Assembly: GCF_016584115.1 (NCBI RefSeq)
Contig: NZ_NRSK01000001.1
Location: forward strand, 124,001 to 188,000
Length of the DNA stretch: 64,000 bases
Direction: 5' to 3'
From: Ectothiorhodospira mobilis
Lineage (GTDB): Bacteria; Pseudomonadota; Gammaproteobacteria; Ectothiorhodospirales; Ectothiorhodospiraceae
In this document: piece by piece, positions 16,151-25,804 of the stretch
Layout: every line of letters begins with the position of its first letter
Position numbering within the stretch: position 1 is the stretch's first letter
The notes under the pieces: generated by a model
Seen by the model: only the letters and a program-made list of their open reading frames with translations
What the model was told of the DNA's origin: nothing
The model's database searches: none
Translations under genes and position numbers: made by a program

Positions 16151-17809
16151 ATGGCCACTTCACTGACCGCCACGCTGAACCAGCAGATGCAGGGGTTCAC
16201 CCAGATGCCGAAGCAGAGCCAGATCGGCCTGATCGTCGGTATCGCCGCCGCCGTCGCACTGGTGGTGAGCCTGTTCATCTGGCTCACCCGACCGGAGTAT
16301 TCCATCCTGTATCCCGACCTGGGGCAGCGCGAGGCCGGGGAGGTGATGCAGGCCCTGGAGGCCCGGGGTATCCCCCACAAGGTGGACCCGATCACGGGGG
16401 CCCTGACGGTGCCCGCGGAGCAGGTCCACGAGGCACGCCTGCAGCTGGCCACCGAGGGGCTGCCCAAGTCCTCGGGCTTTGGCTTTGAACTCATGCAGCA
16501 GGAACAGGGCATCGGCACCAGCCGGCTGGTGGAGACGGCCCGCTACCATCGCGCCCTGGAAGGGGAGCTGGCCCGTTCCATCGCCACCCTCTCCAGTGTG
16601 GAATCGGCGCGGGTGCACCTGGCCATGCCCAAGGAATCGGTCTTTGTGCGCGACCGCAGCAAGCCCAGCGCATCGGTGGTGCTGACCCTGCATCCCGGGC
16701 GCACCCTGTCCGAGCACCGGGTGTCGGGGATCGTGCATCTGGTGGCCTCCAGCGTTCCGGACATGGAGCCGGAGCAGGTCACCGTGGTGGATCAGCGGGG
16801 GAACCTGCTGACCCCGGACGATCCGGCCGGGGGGGGCATGGATCTCTCCACCCGCAACCTGGAGTTCCGGCGGCAGGTGGAGGCCGACTACCGGCAGCGC
16901 ATCGAGGACCTGCTCACGCCCCTGGTGGGCAAGGATGGGGTGCGCGCCCAGGTCTCCACGGAGATGGATTTCTCCCGTATCGAGCGCACCATGGAGAACT
17001 ACGACCCCGAGACCATCGCCCTGCGCAGCGAGCAGATCTCCGAGGAGGAGCGCCGTGGCGGGCCGCAGGACATGGGCATCCCCGGGGCCCTGACCAATCA
17101 GCCTCCGGACGGCGGTGAACTGGGTGCCGAGGAAGGCGCGGATGGGACCGGTCAGTTGCCCGGTTCCTCCAGCCGTCAGGCCACCCGAAACTATGAGGTG
17201 GACCGTACCGTCAGTCATGTCCAGGAGGCCCCCGGGGCCATCCGCCGGCTTTCCGTGGCCGTGGTGGTGGATTTCCAGGAGCGCGTGAACGAGGATGGGG
17301 AGACGGTGCGCGAACCCGTGCCCCCGGAGGAGCTGGACCGCATCGAGGGGCTGGTGCGTGAGGCCGTGGGCTTTACCCCCGCCCGGGGTGACACGGTGGA
17401 GGTGATCTCGGCCCCGTTCGTGGGTCTGCCCGAGCCCGAACCGGTGCCGGAACCGGCCCTCTGGGAGCAGCCCTGGTTCCAGGATCTGGCCCGCACCGGC
17501 CTGCTGGCCCTGGTGGGACTGCTGCTGATCCTCCTGGTGGTGCGTCCGCTGATGCGCAACCTGGCCGTCCAGGGTGGCGCCGGGGAAACGGCCGAGGGCC
17601 GCGCGGAAGGTGAAGGCGAAGGCGAGGAAGGCATGGGCGAGGATCAACTGAGCCTGACCCACGAGGGGGGCGAGGAGGCCATGGCCCTGCCCGGGAAGAA
17701 ACCCGCCAGTTACGAGGCCAATCTCGAACGCGTGCGGGAACTGATCAAGGACGATCCCAAACTGGTGGCACAAGTGGTGAAGAACTGGGTGGCGGAAGAT
17801 GGAGCCTAA
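16151..17809 (+). CDS. fliF: Flagellar MS-ring protein FliF
   Basis: 552 residues, standard length. An N-terminal membrane helix (IGLIVGIAAAVALVVSLFIW, about residues 26-45) and a C-terminal one (LLALVGLLLILLVVRPLM) flank the periplasmic ring-building motifs, which include RPEYSILYPDLGQREAGEV and ETARYHRALEGELARSIATL. The cytoplasmic tail that binds FliG is at the end (ANLERVRELIKDDPKLVAQVVKNWV). FliF forms the membrane ring on which the motor and export gate assemble. It overlaps fliG by 11 nt. Confidence 0.97.
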   Translation: MATSLTATLNQQMQGFTQMPKQSQIGLIVGIAAAVALVVSLFIWLTRPEYSILYPDLGQREAGEVMQALEARGIPHKVDPITGALTVPAEQVHEARLQLATEGLPKSSGFGFELMQQEQGIGTSRLVETARYHRALEGELARSIATLSSVESARVHLAMPKESVFVRDRSKPSASVVLTLHPGRTLSEHRVSGIVHLVASSVPDMEPEQVTVVDQRGNLLTPDDPAGGGMDLSTRNLEFRRQVEADYRQRIEDLLTPLVGKDGVRAQVSTEMDFSRIERTMENYDPETIALRSEQISEEERRGGPQDMGIPGALTNQPPDGGELGAEEGADGTGQLPGSSSRQATRNYEVDRTVSHVQEAPGAIRRLSVAVVVDFQERVNEDGETVREPVPPEELDRIEGLVREAVGFTPARGDTVEVISAPFVGLPEPEPVPEPALWEQPWFQDLARTGLLALVGLLLILLVVRPLMRNLAVQGGAGETAEGRAEGEGEGEEGMGEDQLSLTHEGGEEAMALPGKKPASYEANLERVRELIKDDPKLVAQVVKNWVAEDGA

Positions 17810-18806
17810 AAGCAAACTGGCAGGTCCCGATCGCGCGGCGGTGTTGCTCATGAGCCTCGGAGAGGAGGCCGCCGCCGAGGTCCTCAAACACATGGGACCC
17901 AAGGAGGTGCAGCGGATCGGCACCTCCATGGCCTCCCTGAACAACGTCTCCAAGAGCGAGGTGGGGGAGGTCCTGGACGACTTCGTCACCACGGTGGAGG
18001 AGCAGACGGCCCTGGGCATGGGTTCGGACGACTACATCCGCAGCGTGCTCACCTCGGCCCTGGGCAAGGACAAGGCCGACGGGGTCATCGACCGCATCCT
18101 GCTGGGACGCAACTCCAAGGGTCTGGAATCCCTCAAGTGGATGGACCCGCGGGCCGTGGCGGAGGTGATCCGCCTGGAACACCCCCAGATCATCGCCATC
18201 GTCCTGTCCTATCTGGACCCGGACCATGCCGCGGCGGTGCTCTCCTTCCTGCCGGAGCGGGCGCAGCCGGACGTGCTCATGCGCATCGCCACCCTGGATG
18301 GGGTGCAGCCCTCCGCCCTGCAGGAACTGGACGAGATCCTGGAGCGCCAGTTCGCCGGCAACATGAACGTCAAGTCCTCCTCCGTGGGGGGCGTCAAGAG
18401 CGCCGCCAACATCCTCAACTTCGTCGATTCCTCCAAGGAAGGTCTCATTCTGGACAAGGTGCGGGAGGTGGACGAGCAGCTCAGCCAGAAGATCCAGGAT
18501 CTCATGTTCGTCTTTGCCAACCTGGCCGAGATCGACGACCGCGGCATCCAGGCCCTGCTGCGGGAGGTCTCCACCGATTCCCTGGTGCTGGCCCTCAAGG
18601 GGGCCGACGACACGCTCAAGGAGAAGATCTTCAAGAACATGTCCAAGCGCGCCGGCGAGATGCTGCAGGACGACCTGGAGGCCAAGGGCCCCGTGCGCCT
18701 GAGCGAGGTGGAGGCGGCACAGAAGGAGATCCTGAGCATCGCCCGGCGCATGGCCGAGGAGGGCGAGATCGTCCTCGGCAACAAGGGCGCGGAACAGATG
18801 GTCTGA
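17799..18806 (+). CDS. fliG: Flagellar motor switch protein FliG
   Basis: 335 residues. FliG sits on the cytoplasmic face of FliF and receives torque from the stators. N-terminal FliF-binding domain (RAAVLLMSLGEEAAAEVLKHM), middle domain with the EHPQ motif (LEHPQIIAIVLSYL) and the charged torque helix in the C-terminal domain (DDTLKEKIFKNMSKRAGEMLQDDLE) are all present. The ATG lies inside the end of fliF, implying coupled translation. Confidence 0.97.
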   Translation: MEPKSKLAGPDRAAVLLMSLGEEAAAEVLKHMGPKEVQRIGTSMASLNNVSKSEVGEVLDDFVTTVEEQTALGMGSDDYIRSVLTSALGKDKADGVIDRILLGRNSKGLESLKWMDPRAVAEVIRLEHPQIIAIVLSYLDPDHAAAVLSFLPERAQPDVLMRIATLDGVQPSALQELDEILERQFAGNMNVKSSSVGGVKSAANILNFVDSSKEGLILDKVREVDEQLSQKIQDLMFVFANLAEIDDRGIQALLREVSTDSLVLALKGADDTLKEKIFKNMSKRAGEMLQDDLEAKGPVRLSEVEAAQKEILSIARRMAEEGEIVLGNKGAEQMV

Positions 18807-18821
18807 CGAGGTCCGGTAGCC

Positions 18822-19796
18822 ATGGCGATGATCGAACGGGTGATACCGCAGGAACGGGCCGGGGACTACCGGCGCTGGGACCTCCCCGATGTGGGGACCC
18901 CGCCGCTGCCCCCGGAGCCCGCGCCTGCGGCGGAGGAGCCGCAACAGGCCGCGGAAGAGGAGGTACAGGATCCCCAGGCCGGACCCACGCCGGAGGAGCT
19001 GGAACGCTTGTACGAGGCGGCCCGCCAGGAAGGCTTCGAACAGGGGCGCAGGGAGGGATATGAGGCGGGCCATGCCGAGGGCCGGGAGGCCGGCCACCGC
19101 GAAGGTGAGGCCCGGGGGCGCAGGTCCGGGGAACGCGCCATGCGGACGCATATCCAGGCCCTGGAGCAGTTGTTGCAGGGGCTGGCCACGCCCTATGCCG
19201 AACTGGACGAGACCATGGAGGAGGAACTGGTGCAACTGGCCATGGCCGTGGCACGGCACCTGGTGCGGCGGGAGCTGCGCACCGATCCCTCGGCCGTGGT
19301 GGCGGTGCTGCGCGAGGCCCTGGGGGCCCTGCCCAGTGCCGAGCGTAAGGTGCACCTCTACCTGCATCCCCAGGATGCACGGCTGGTGCGGGAGGCCCTG
19401 CAGGTGGAGGAACTGAACCGGCCCTGGTCGGTGGTGGAGGACCCCACCCTGAGCCGGGGCGGGGTGCGCGTGGAGACGGATACCTCGCGGGTGGATGCCA
19501 CCCTGGAGACGCGGCTGAATGCCGTCATCGCCTCGGTCTGGGGTGGGGAGCGCCGTGGGGACCGGGAGCCGGACCCAACCCCGGAGGAGGTTGCCGGGGC
19601 CGATCCCTCAGCCCGGGAGGAAGGGGACGACGGCCCGCAGACCCGGGCCCCGTCCCCCCCCGCGCCGGATGCCGGTGCCGCTTCCGCTTCCGATGAGGCC
19701 GCCGAGGAAGGGGAGGACCTGTGGGCGGCGCTGCTGCAGGACGCGGACTCTGCCGTGGGGGAGGATGCATCTTCCGGGGAGGGTCGTCATGACTGA
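18822..19796 (+). CDS. fliH: Flagellar export regulator FliH
   Basis: 324 residues, longer than the enterobacterial protein (about 235). The acidic N-terminus is followed by a Gly-spaced helix with repeated G-x-x-x-G ([28 protein letters not shown]), the FliH hallmark, and by a conserved FliI-binding domain ([46 protein letters not shown]). The extra length is a C-terminal extension of about 90 residues rich in Glu, Pro and Ala. FliH holds FliI at the export gate. It overlaps fliI by 8 nt. Confidence 0.95.
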   Translation: MAMIERVIPQERAGDYRRWDLPDVGTPPLPPEPAPAAEEPQQAAEEEVQDPQAGPTPEELERLYEAARQEGFEQGRREGYEAGHAEGREAGHREGEARGRRSGERAMRTHIQALEQLLQGLATPYAELDETMEEELVQLAMAVARHLVRRELRTDPSAVVAVLREALGALPSAERKVHLYLHPQDARLVREALQVEELNRPWSVVEDPTLSRGGVRVETDTSRVDATLETRLNAVIASVWGGERRGDREPDPTPEEVAGADPSAREEGDDGPQTRAPSPPAPDAGAASASDEAAEEGEDLWAALLQDADSAVGEDASSGEGRHD

Positions 19797-21246
19797 GCCC
19801 GCCCAGGTCCTGCCCGCCTCCCTGCGCCCCGGGGTGCGCCAGCGCGCCCTGGCCCAGCGCCTGAACCGCTACCGCCAGCGGGTGCAGCACACCCGCACGG
19901 TGGTGGCGGAGGGCCGTCTGGTGCGCATGGTGGGGCTCACCCTGGAGGCGGAGGGTTGTCAGGTCTCCGTGGGGGGGCGCTGCCGTGTGGTGAGTGCCGG
20001 CGGTCACGAGGTGGAGGCGGAGGTGGTGGGCTTCTCCGGGGAACGCACCTATCTCATGTCCGTGGGGGATGTGGGCGGACTCACCCCGGGTGCCCGTGTC
20101 ATCCCCACCCGTCACGCCCGTGAGACCCAGGTGGGGGAGGCCCTGCTGGGACGTGTCCTGGACGGTTCCGGCCAGCCCCTGGACGGTGGTCCCGTGCCCC
20201 GTTGCGAGGACCGGGTGTCGCTGCATGGCCGACCGGTCAACCCCCTGGCGCGGGCCCCCATCCGCGAGCCCCTGGACGTGGGGGTGCGCGCCATCAACGG
20301 CCTGCTCACCGTGGGCCGGGGGCAGCGCATGGGCCTGTTTGCCGGCAGTGGCGTGGGCAAGAGCGTGCTGCTGGGCATGATGACCCGCTACACCACCGCC
20401 GATGTCATCGTGGTGGGGCTGATCGGGGAGCGCGGGCGCGAGGTGAATGAATTCGTGCAGAACAGCCTCGGCCCCGAAGGGCTCGCCCGGGCCGTGGTGG
20501 TGGCGGTGCCCGCGGACCACCCCCCGCTGATGCGCATGCACGGGGCTATGCTGGCCACCAGCATCGCCGAATACTTCCGCGACCGGGGCTGCAATGTGCT
20601 GCTGCTCATGGACTCCCTCACCCGCTTCGCCCAGGCGCAGCGGGAGATCTCCCTGGCCATCGGCGAACCCCCGGCCACCAAGGGCTACACCCCCTCGGTC
20701 TTCGCCCGCCTGCCACAGCTGGTGGAACGGGCCGGCAACGGGGACCATGGCCAGGGTTCTATCACCGCCTTCTATACGGTACTGGCGGAGGGGGACGATA
20801 CCAACGACCCCATCGCCGACGCCGCCCGCGCCATCCTGGATGGCCATGTGGTGTTGTCGCGGCGCATCGCCGACATGGGCCGCTACCCGGCCATCGACGT
20901 GGAGGCCTCTGTGTCCCGCGTGATGAACGACATCGCCGCGCCGGACCACCTGCGCGCGGCACGGCGGTTCAAGCAGATCTATGCCCAGTATCAGCAGAAC
21001 CGCGACCTGATCAGCGTCGGGGCCTACCAGAAGGGGGCCGATCCCCGCGTGGACGAGGCCGTGGCCCTGTATCCCCGCCTGGAGGGCTATCTGCAGCAGG
21101 ACATGGGCGAGTCCGTGCGTCTCGAGGACAGCGTCCGCGCCCTGCAGGAACTGACCCCCGCCGGTGAGGCCGGGAGTCATGAGCTGCGCCGCAAATCCGG
21201 CGCAGCTGGTGTCCCCCTGCGGGCGGCAAAGGGTGAGTCGTCATGA
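19789..21246 (+). CDS. fliI: Flagellum-specific ATPase FliI
   Basis: 485 residues. An F1-beta-like ATPase that energises flagellar type III export. The Walker A motif GSGVGKS lies at about 186-192, and [13 protein letters not shown] and [17 protein letters not shown] (Walker B) follow. The N-terminal beta-barrel and C-terminal helical domain are intact. ATG 19789 lies within the end of fliH; the frame is open upstream but that region has no FliI homology. It overlaps fliJ by 4 nt. Confidence 0.97.
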   Translation: MTEPAQVLPASLRPGVRQRALAQRLNRYRQRVQHTRTVVAEGRLVRMVGLTLEAEGCQVSVGGRCRVVSAGGHEVEAEVVGFSGERTYLMSVGDVGGLTPGARVIPTRHARETQVGEALLGRVLDGSGQPLDGGPVPRCEDRVSLHGRPVNPLARAPIREPLDVGVRAINGLLTVGRGQRMGLFAGSGVGKSVLLGMMTRYTTADVIVVGLIGERGREVNEFVQNSLGPEGLARAVVVAVPADHPPLMRMHGAMLATSIAEYFRDRGCNVLLLMDSLTRFAQAQREISLAIGEPPATKGYTPSVFARLPQLVERAGNGDHGQGSITAFYTVLAEGDDTNDPIADAARAILDGHVVLSRRIADMGRYPAIDVEASVSRVMNDIAAPDHLRAARRFKQIYAQYQQNRDLISVGAYQKGADPRVDEAVALYPRLEGYLQQDMGESVRLEDSVRALQELTPAGEAGSHELRRKSGAAGVPLRAAKGESS

Positions 21247-21683
21247 ATCGTTCCCGGCGCATGGAACCGGTGGTGCGGCTGGCGGATCATCGCCAGCAGG
21301 ATGCGGCACGGCAACTGGGGGGTTGGCAGCGGACCCTGGAGGAACGCCTGCAACGCCTGCACGAATTGCGTGACTACCGGGACGAATACGCCCGCCGCTT
21401 CCAGGACCAGAGTGTCGGGCCCATGACGGCGGTCTCGGTGCGGGACTACCGGATCTTTCTGGAGCGGCTCAACGCCGCCATCGAGCAGCAGGACCGCCTG
21501 GTGGCGGCCGCCCGGGAGGAACTGGAGCGCAGCCGCGGCACCTGGGTCCGGGCCCGGGGGCGCACGGAGGTCCTCACCCGCCTGGTGGAGCGCTTCGAGC
21601 AGGAGGAGCGTCATGAACGGGAACGCCGCGAACAGGCGGAGCAGGACGACCGTCCCCGCCGGCGCGGTCCCATGGATCCCTGA
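21243..21683 (+). CDS. fliJ: Flagellar export chaperone/stalk protein FliJ
   Basis: 146 residues, almost entirely coiled coil with heptads through [20 protein letters not shown] and [20 protein letters not shown]. This is the FliJ pattern, homologous to the F1 gamma stalk, which inserts into the FliI ring and contacts FlhA. It starts in an ATGA overlap with the fliI stop and ends with a basic/acidic tail. Identification rests on size, fold and position. Confidence 0.9.
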   Translation: MNRSRRMEPVVRLADHRQQDAARQLGGWQRTLEERLQRLHELRDYRDEYARRFQDQSVGPMTAVSVRDYRIFLERLNAAIEQQDRLVAAAREELERSRGTWVRARGRTEVLTRLVERFEQEERHERERREQAEQDDRPRRRGPMDP

Positions 21684-21691
21684 TGCGAGTT

Positions 21692-21707
21692 TGGCACGCT
21701 TATTGTA
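21692..21707 (+). promoter_or_regulatory. Candidate sigma-54 promoter upstream of fliK
   Basis: TGGCACGCTTATTGTA has a perfect -24 element TGGCACG and TTG at -12, with T in place of the conserved C. The GG-N10-G spacing is right, and the predicted start is about 29 nt before the fliK ATG. It lies in an AT-rich 63-nt gap in an otherwise tightly packed operon. Confidence 0.55.
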
Positions 21708-21746
21708 TTTGTTTCCACAGGTTTTGTTGACACAGGGTTCGCCGGC

Positions 21747-22844
21747 ATGGACATGAACTTCACGCAGTGGTCCGCATTGCCCCGGAATGCCACCGGGCCG
21801 GAGGGCGCGGCCGTACTGGAATCCCTGCCCGCCGGGTTACGCCAGGAACTGGGACAGGGTGGGGATTTCTGGAGCAGTCTGCTGGATCACCTGCGGCAGC
21901 TCCACCCGGAGCTGCCCGAGGATCTGGATCCCGAGGGGCTCCTGGCACTGCTGGGCTCCCAGGGCTCCGGAGAGGACCCGGCGCCGGCCGGGCTGCTCAT
22001 GGGGCTGCTGGCCGCGGCCATGCAGGAAGGCGGGGCCGCCGGCAGGCCGCTGCCATCGGAGGGCGGGATCCTGCCGGCGGGGCGGCCGGAGGCGGGCGGC
22101 GCCAAGCCCCCCGCGGCGGATGATCTTGTGGGAGTCCTCCTGAGCCAGCGTCTGGCCGGGGCGGCCGCGACGGCCCAGGAAGGGGCCAACGGAGGCCGTC
22201 CGGAGGCCGGCTGGCAGCAGGCCCTGCTGCTGCGCGCCGTGGGGGGCCAGGGAGAGGCCCCGTCCCTGCTCCAGGGGGAGGGGACGGGGCGCATCCTGCG
22301 GCTTGCGGAGGGGATGCAGTCCACCCTCCCCGGCGTATCCCCCGACGGGGGGCCGCAGCCGGCGTCCATGATCCAGTCCCCGGCCCAGGGTGTGGCCCTG
22401 CGCCCCCTGGCCCTGGAGGTGCCCGTTGCCCAGCCCAATTGGAACGAGGCGGTGGGCAACCGCGTCCTGTGGATGGTGAATCAGAACGTGCAGGGGGCGG
22501 AACTCAAGCTCAATCCGCCGCAACTGGGTCCCCTGGAGGTGCGTATTTCCATGGAGGGCGACCGGGCCCATGTGCAGTTTGTGGCCCACCATCCCGCCAC
22601 CCGGGAGGCCCTGGATGCCGCCATCCCACGCCTGCGGGAAATGCTGGCCGGCAACGGTGTGGACCTGGGTAACGTGGACGTCTCCCAGCGCCAGGGCCAG
22701 GGTGGCGAGGCCGGTAGCGGCGGGGGCGGGGACCGGCAGCACCCCGGTGCGGGTGGCGGGGAAGGGCAAACGGTCCCGGCCGCAGGTGTGCAGGCCACCT
22801 CCACCCCCGACCGGGATTCCGGCCTCCTGGACGCCTACGCCTGA
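21747..22844 (+). CDS. fliK: Flagellar hook-length control protein FliK
   Basis: 365 residues. FliK is the secreted ruler that measures the hook and switches FlhB specificity. A long low-complexity N-terminal part (Ala/Gly/Pro-rich) precedes the conserved C-terminal Flg_hook domain, with AELKLNPPQLGPLEVRISMEGDRAHVQFVAHHPATREALDAA (about residues 250-292). A Gly-rich tail follows. A second FliK-like protein is encoded at 43-44.7 kb. Confidence 0.93.
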   Translation: MDMNFTQWSALPRNATGPEGAAVLESLPAGLRQELGQGGDFWSSLLDHLRQLHPELPEDLDPEGLLALLGSQGSGEDPAPAGLLMGLLAAAMQEGGAAGRPLPSEGGILPAGRPEAGGAKPPAADDLVGVLLSQRLAGAAATAQEGANGGRPEAGWQQALLLRAVGGQGEAPSLLQGEGTGRILRLAEGMQSTLPGVSPDGGPQPASMIQSPAQGVALRPLALEVPVAQPNWNEAVGNRVLWMVNQNVQGAELKLNPPQLGPLEVRISMEGDRAHVQFVAHHPATREALDAAIPRLREMLAGNGVDLGNVDVSQRQGQGGEAGSGGGGDRQHPGAGGGEGQTVPAAGVQATSTPDRDSGLLDAYA

Positions 22845-23159
22845 TCCCGCAAGGATCCACCCCTGCCTGGATCCCGCTGCGGCTCCGGAGCCCCCCTCAA
22901 CGCCAACCCCATCCGCTTCTCATTCCCCTTTTCTCATCGGCTCTGTCCCGACGACGGTCGGGGCGATGGATCCATGGGGCGATCCGGCGCGTCATCTGCG
23001 TCATAATGCCCCGGCATCGTCCCCGCCGCGCCGGATCGCCGACGCCCATCCCGCACCCGGGACGACCGGCGCTGGCCCGGGACGTCAATAATCCGCCGCA
23101 CAGTGGCGGTGGCCCCTGTAAATCACCTAAAAATAAAGAAAAATATCTTTCCCCCGGTA
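22845..23159. other. Intergenic region upstream of the fliL operon
   Basis: About 315 nt without a convincing gene. The first 250 nt are GC-rich with no clear terminator hairpin. The last 40 nt (about 23118-23152) are strikingly AT-rich for this genome, with A-tracts such as CCTAAAAATAAAGAAAAATATC, directly before the sigma-54 promoter; this is where IHF or an enhancer-binding protein might bend the DNA. Confidence 0.5.
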
Positions 23160-23175
23160 TGGCATGGGGATTGCA
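23160..23175 (+). promoter_or_regulatory. Sigma-54 promoter of the fliLMNOPQR operon
   Basis: TGGCATGGGGATTGCA is an almost perfect -24/-12 promoter with GG-N10-GC. The predicted start near 23186 is about 19 nt before the fliL ATG. This is the best sigma-54 match in the window. Confidence 0.85.
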
Positions 23176-23204
23176 ATACTGGGCAAAACGGAGACGGGAC
23201 AGTC

Positions 23205-23708
23205 ATGGCCAAGAGACCCGAGAAAAAACTGAACCTGGAGGCAGGCAACGCCAAGCCCAAGGGGGGGCGGCTGAAGCTGATCCTCCTCATCCTCCTCAGT
23301 TCGCTGCTGGCCGCAGGCGTGGGTGGGGGCGCCGCCTGGTACCTGCTGGGGGGCATGCAGGCCCAGTCCCCCTCGGAGCCGGCCCCGAAGGAGCCCGGCT
23401 ACCTGGCGCTGGATCCGCCGCTGGTGGTGAATTTCCAGGGTAACGGGCGGGTGCGTTTCCTGCAGGTGGGGGTCGTGCTCATGGCCCGGGATCCCCAGGT
23501 TCTGAAGGCCGCCCAGGAGCACCTGCCGGCCATCCGCAACGATCTGATGCTCCTGTTCGGTGACGAACGCTACGAGGCGCTGCTCACCCGTGAAGGCAAG
23601 GAGGCGGTGCGCCAGGAGGCCCTGGAGGCGGTGCGGCAGGTGCTCATGGACCGGGGGGAGCCGGCGGACGTGCAGGCCATCTATTTCAACAGTTTCGTGA
23701 TGCAGTGA
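23205..23708 (+). CDS. fliL: Flagellar basal body-associated protein FliL
   Basis: 167 residues. A short Lys/Arg-rich cytoplasmic start, one membrane helix (LKLILLILLSSLLAAGVGGGAAWYLL) and a periplasmic SPFH-like domain (YLALDPPLVVNFQGNGRVRFLQVGVVLMARD... AEDVQAIYFNSFVMQ-type ending). FliL rings surround the stator units and support torque. ATG 23205 follows the sigma-54 promoter directly; the frame is open further upstream but would run through the promoter. fliM begins 9 nt later. Confidence 0.95.
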   Translation: MAKRPEKKLNLEAGNAKPKGGRLKLILLILLSSLLAAGVGGGAAWYLLGGMQAQSPSEPAPKEPGYLALDPPLVVNFQGNGRVRFLQVGVVLMARDPQVLKAAQEHLPAIRNDLMLLFGDERYEALLTREGKEAVRQEALEAVRQVLMDRGEPADVQAIYFNSFVMQ

Positions 23709-23717
23709 GGCGGGCAC

Positions 23718-24701
23718 ATGGGCGCGAACGATGTCCTTTCCCAGGACGAGATCGATGCACTGCTCCACGGGGTGGACAGTGGTGCGGTGGAGACCCAGGA
23801 AGATGAATTCCTGTCCCACGACGGGGTGGCGCGGCAGTACGACCTGACCACCCAGGACCGTATCGTCCGGGGCCGGATGCCCACCCTGGAGATGATCAAC
23901 GAGCGCTTCGCGCGCTACATGCGCATCGGTCTGTTCGAGATGCTGCGCCGCTCCTCGGAGATCTCCGTGGGGGGCGTGAAGATGATGAAATTCGGGGAGT
24001 ATGTGCATTCCCTCTACCTCCCCACCAGCCTCAACATGGTGCGGGTCAAGCCGTTGCGGGGCACCGGCCTGTTCGTGCTCGACCCGAAGCTGGTGTTCAT
24101 CCTGGTGGACAACTTCTTTGGCGGTGACGGGCGCTACCCCGCGAAGATCGAGGGGCGGGAGTTCACCCCCACGGAACTGCGGGTGATCCGTGTGCTGCTG
24201 GACCAGGCCTTCGAGGATTACCGCAAGGCCTGGGCGCCGGTGATGGGTCTGGAGTTCGAGTTCAGCCGCTCCGAGGTGAACCCGCAGTTCGCCAATATCG
24301 TCAGCCCCACGGAGGTGGTGGTGGTGTGCACCTTCCACGTGGAGCTGGACGGCGGTGGCGGCGAGTTTCACATCACCCTGCCGTATTCCATGATCGAGCC
24401 CATCCGCGAGCAACTGGACACCGGTCTGCAGAGCGACCGGGCGGATGTGGACGACCGCTGGGTGAAGGCCCTGCGGGAGGAATTGAAGATGGTGGAGGTG
24501 GATCTCAGCGCCCGGCTGGCGGAGACCAGCCTCACCGTGGCGGAGATGATCAATCTCAAGCCCGGGGACATCATCCCCTTCGAGATGCCCGAGACCATCA
24601 CCCTCAAGGCCGAAGGTATCCCCGTATATCGCGGGCGGTTCGGCACGTCCAATGGCTTTAATGCCGTCAAGGTGACGGGGCGCGTCAAGCTCTGGAACTG
24701 A
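23718..24701 (+). CDS. fliM: Flagellar motor switch protein FliM
   Basis: 327 residues. FliM binds phosphorylated CheY through its N-terminal peptide LSQDEIDALL (residues 7-16), which is present. The middle domain carries the GGXG region (FFGGDGRYPAKIEGREFTPTE) and the C-terminal FliN-like domain ends with IPVYRGRFGTSNGFNAVKV. It forms the C-ring with FliG and FliN. The N-terminal peptide resembles the triplicated motif in CheA described below. Confidence 0.97.
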   Translation: MGANDVLSQDEIDALLHGVDSGAVETQEDEFLSHDGVARQYDLTTQDRIVRGRMPTLEMINERFARYMRIGLFEMLRRSSEISVGGVKMMKFGEYVHSLYLPTSLNMVRVKPLRGTGLFVLDPKLVFILVDNFFGGDGRYPAKIEGREFTPTELRVIRVLLDQAFEDYRKAWAPVMGLEFEFSRSEVNPQFANIVSPTEVVVVCTFHVELDGGGGEFHITLPYSMIEPIREQLDTGLQSDRADVDDRWVKALREELKMVEVDLSARLAETSLTVAEMINLKPGDIIPFEMPETITLKAEGIPVYRGRFGTSNGFNAVKVTGRVKLWN

Positions 24702-24719
24702 TGACGAGGAGAGCGACCC

Positions 24720-25346
24720 ATGAGTGAAGAGAACGAACAGGATCCCAACGCCGAATCCGTGGATGATGTCTGGGCCGCGGCCCTGGCGGAGCAGGCCGAG
24801 GCCGGGGAAGGGTCCGAGGACGAGTCCACCGCTGCCTCCGGGGGGGAATCCACCGCACAGGAGGCGGGCGAGGCCGCAGGCGGCGGGGCGGCGGATGCGG
24901 AAGCGGCCGCGGCACAGGGCAAGGAGACGGAAGGTGCGGCGGCCGCACAGGCCGCGGCGGAGAAGGACACGTCGCGCATGCGCGGCGGCGGGGCGGATGA
25001 GAGTGCCTCGGCCCTGGGGGCCTCCCATGTCTCCAAGGCGGAGTTCGATGACCTCATGGACGAGTCCAACCGCACCGGGGATCCGGACGTAAACCTGGAC
25101 GTGATCCTGGATGTGCCGGTGACCATCTCCATGGAGATCGGCCGCACCAAGATCCCCATCCGCAACCTGCTGCAGCTCAACCAGGGCTCGGTGGTGGAAC
25201 TGGACCGGCTGGCGGGGGAACCCCTGGATGTGATGGTCAACGGTACCCTGGTGGCCCACGGCGAGGTAGTGGTGGTGAACGAGAAGTTCGGTATCCGCCT
25301 CACCGATGTCATCAGCCCGGCGGAACGCGTGAGAAAGCTCAAGTGA
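24720..25346 (+). CDS. fliN: Flagellar motor switch protein FliN with long acidic N-terminus
   Basis: 208 residues. The C-terminal ~80 residues are the SpoA/FliN domain (VNLDVILDVPVTISMEIGRTKIPIRNLLQLNQGSVVELDRLAGEPLDVMVNGTLVAHGEVVVVNEKFGIRLTD pattern). The first ~115 residues are low-complexity, rich in Ala, Glu and Gly, and have a central VDDVWAAALAEQ segment. Enterobacterial FliN has 137 residues, so this one carries a large disordered extension. It lies 18 nt after fliM. Confidence 0.96.
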   Translation: MSEENEQDPNAESVDDVWAAALAEQAEAGEGSEDESTAASGGESTAQEAGEAAGGGAADAEAAAAQGKETEGAAAAQAAAEKDTSRMRGGGADESASALGASHVSKAEFDDLMDESNRTGDPDVNLDVILDVPVTISMEIGRTKIPIRNLLQLNQGSVVELDRLAGEPLDVMVNGTLVAHGEVVVVNEKFGIRLTDVISPAERVRKLK

Positions 25347-25354
25347 GGCACGCC

Positions 25355-25804
25355 ATGGCCAGGTTCAGGGCGAGCGTGATGGCCGCATGCCTGCTGCTGC
25401 CGGCGGGGCTAGCGGCGGCCCCGGAGGGTGCCGATCCCGCGCCGGGTCTGGGCATCACCTCCGGCGGGGCGGCCTATCTGTTGCAACTGGTGCTGGGGCT
25501 GGGGGTGGTGATCGCCGCCATCCTGGTGCTGGGCTTCGTGCTGCGCCGCACGGGCGGGGTCGGCGGTCGCCTGTCCGGGGAGTTCCGGGTGCTGGGCAGC
25601 GTCTCCCTGGGGGCGCGGGAGCGCATGGTGCTGGTACAGGTGGGGGAGCAGCAACTGGTGCTGGGGGTGGCCCCGGGCCAGGTGCGCACCCTGCATGTGC
25701 TGGATCAACCCCTGGAACCCCGGGGGACGGCGGCCCCGGCGGGGGAGGAGAGCTTCACCGCCCGCCTGCGGGCGGCCATGGGCGCACGGGGGGAGTCATC
25801 ATGA
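25355..25804 (+). CDS. fliO: Flagellar biosynthetic protein FliO
   Basis: 149 residues. A signal-like N-terminus (VMAACLLLPAGLAAAP), one membrane helix (LLQLVLGLGVVIAAILVLGFVLRR) and a conserved cytoplasmic part (VLGSVSLGARERMVLVQVGEQQLVLGVAPGQVRTLHVL). FliO stabilises FliP during assembly of the export gate. ATG 25355 was chosen; a GTG at 25343 overlapping the fliN stop is an alternative. It overlaps fliP by 4 nt. Confidence 0.92.
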   Translation: MARFRASVMAACLLLPAGLAAAPEGADPAPGLGITSGGAAYLLQLVLGLGVVIAAILVLGFVLRRTGGVGGRLSGEFRVLGSVSLGARERMVLVQVGEQQLVLGVAPGQVRTLHVLDQPLEPRGTAAPAGEESFTARLRAAMGARGESS

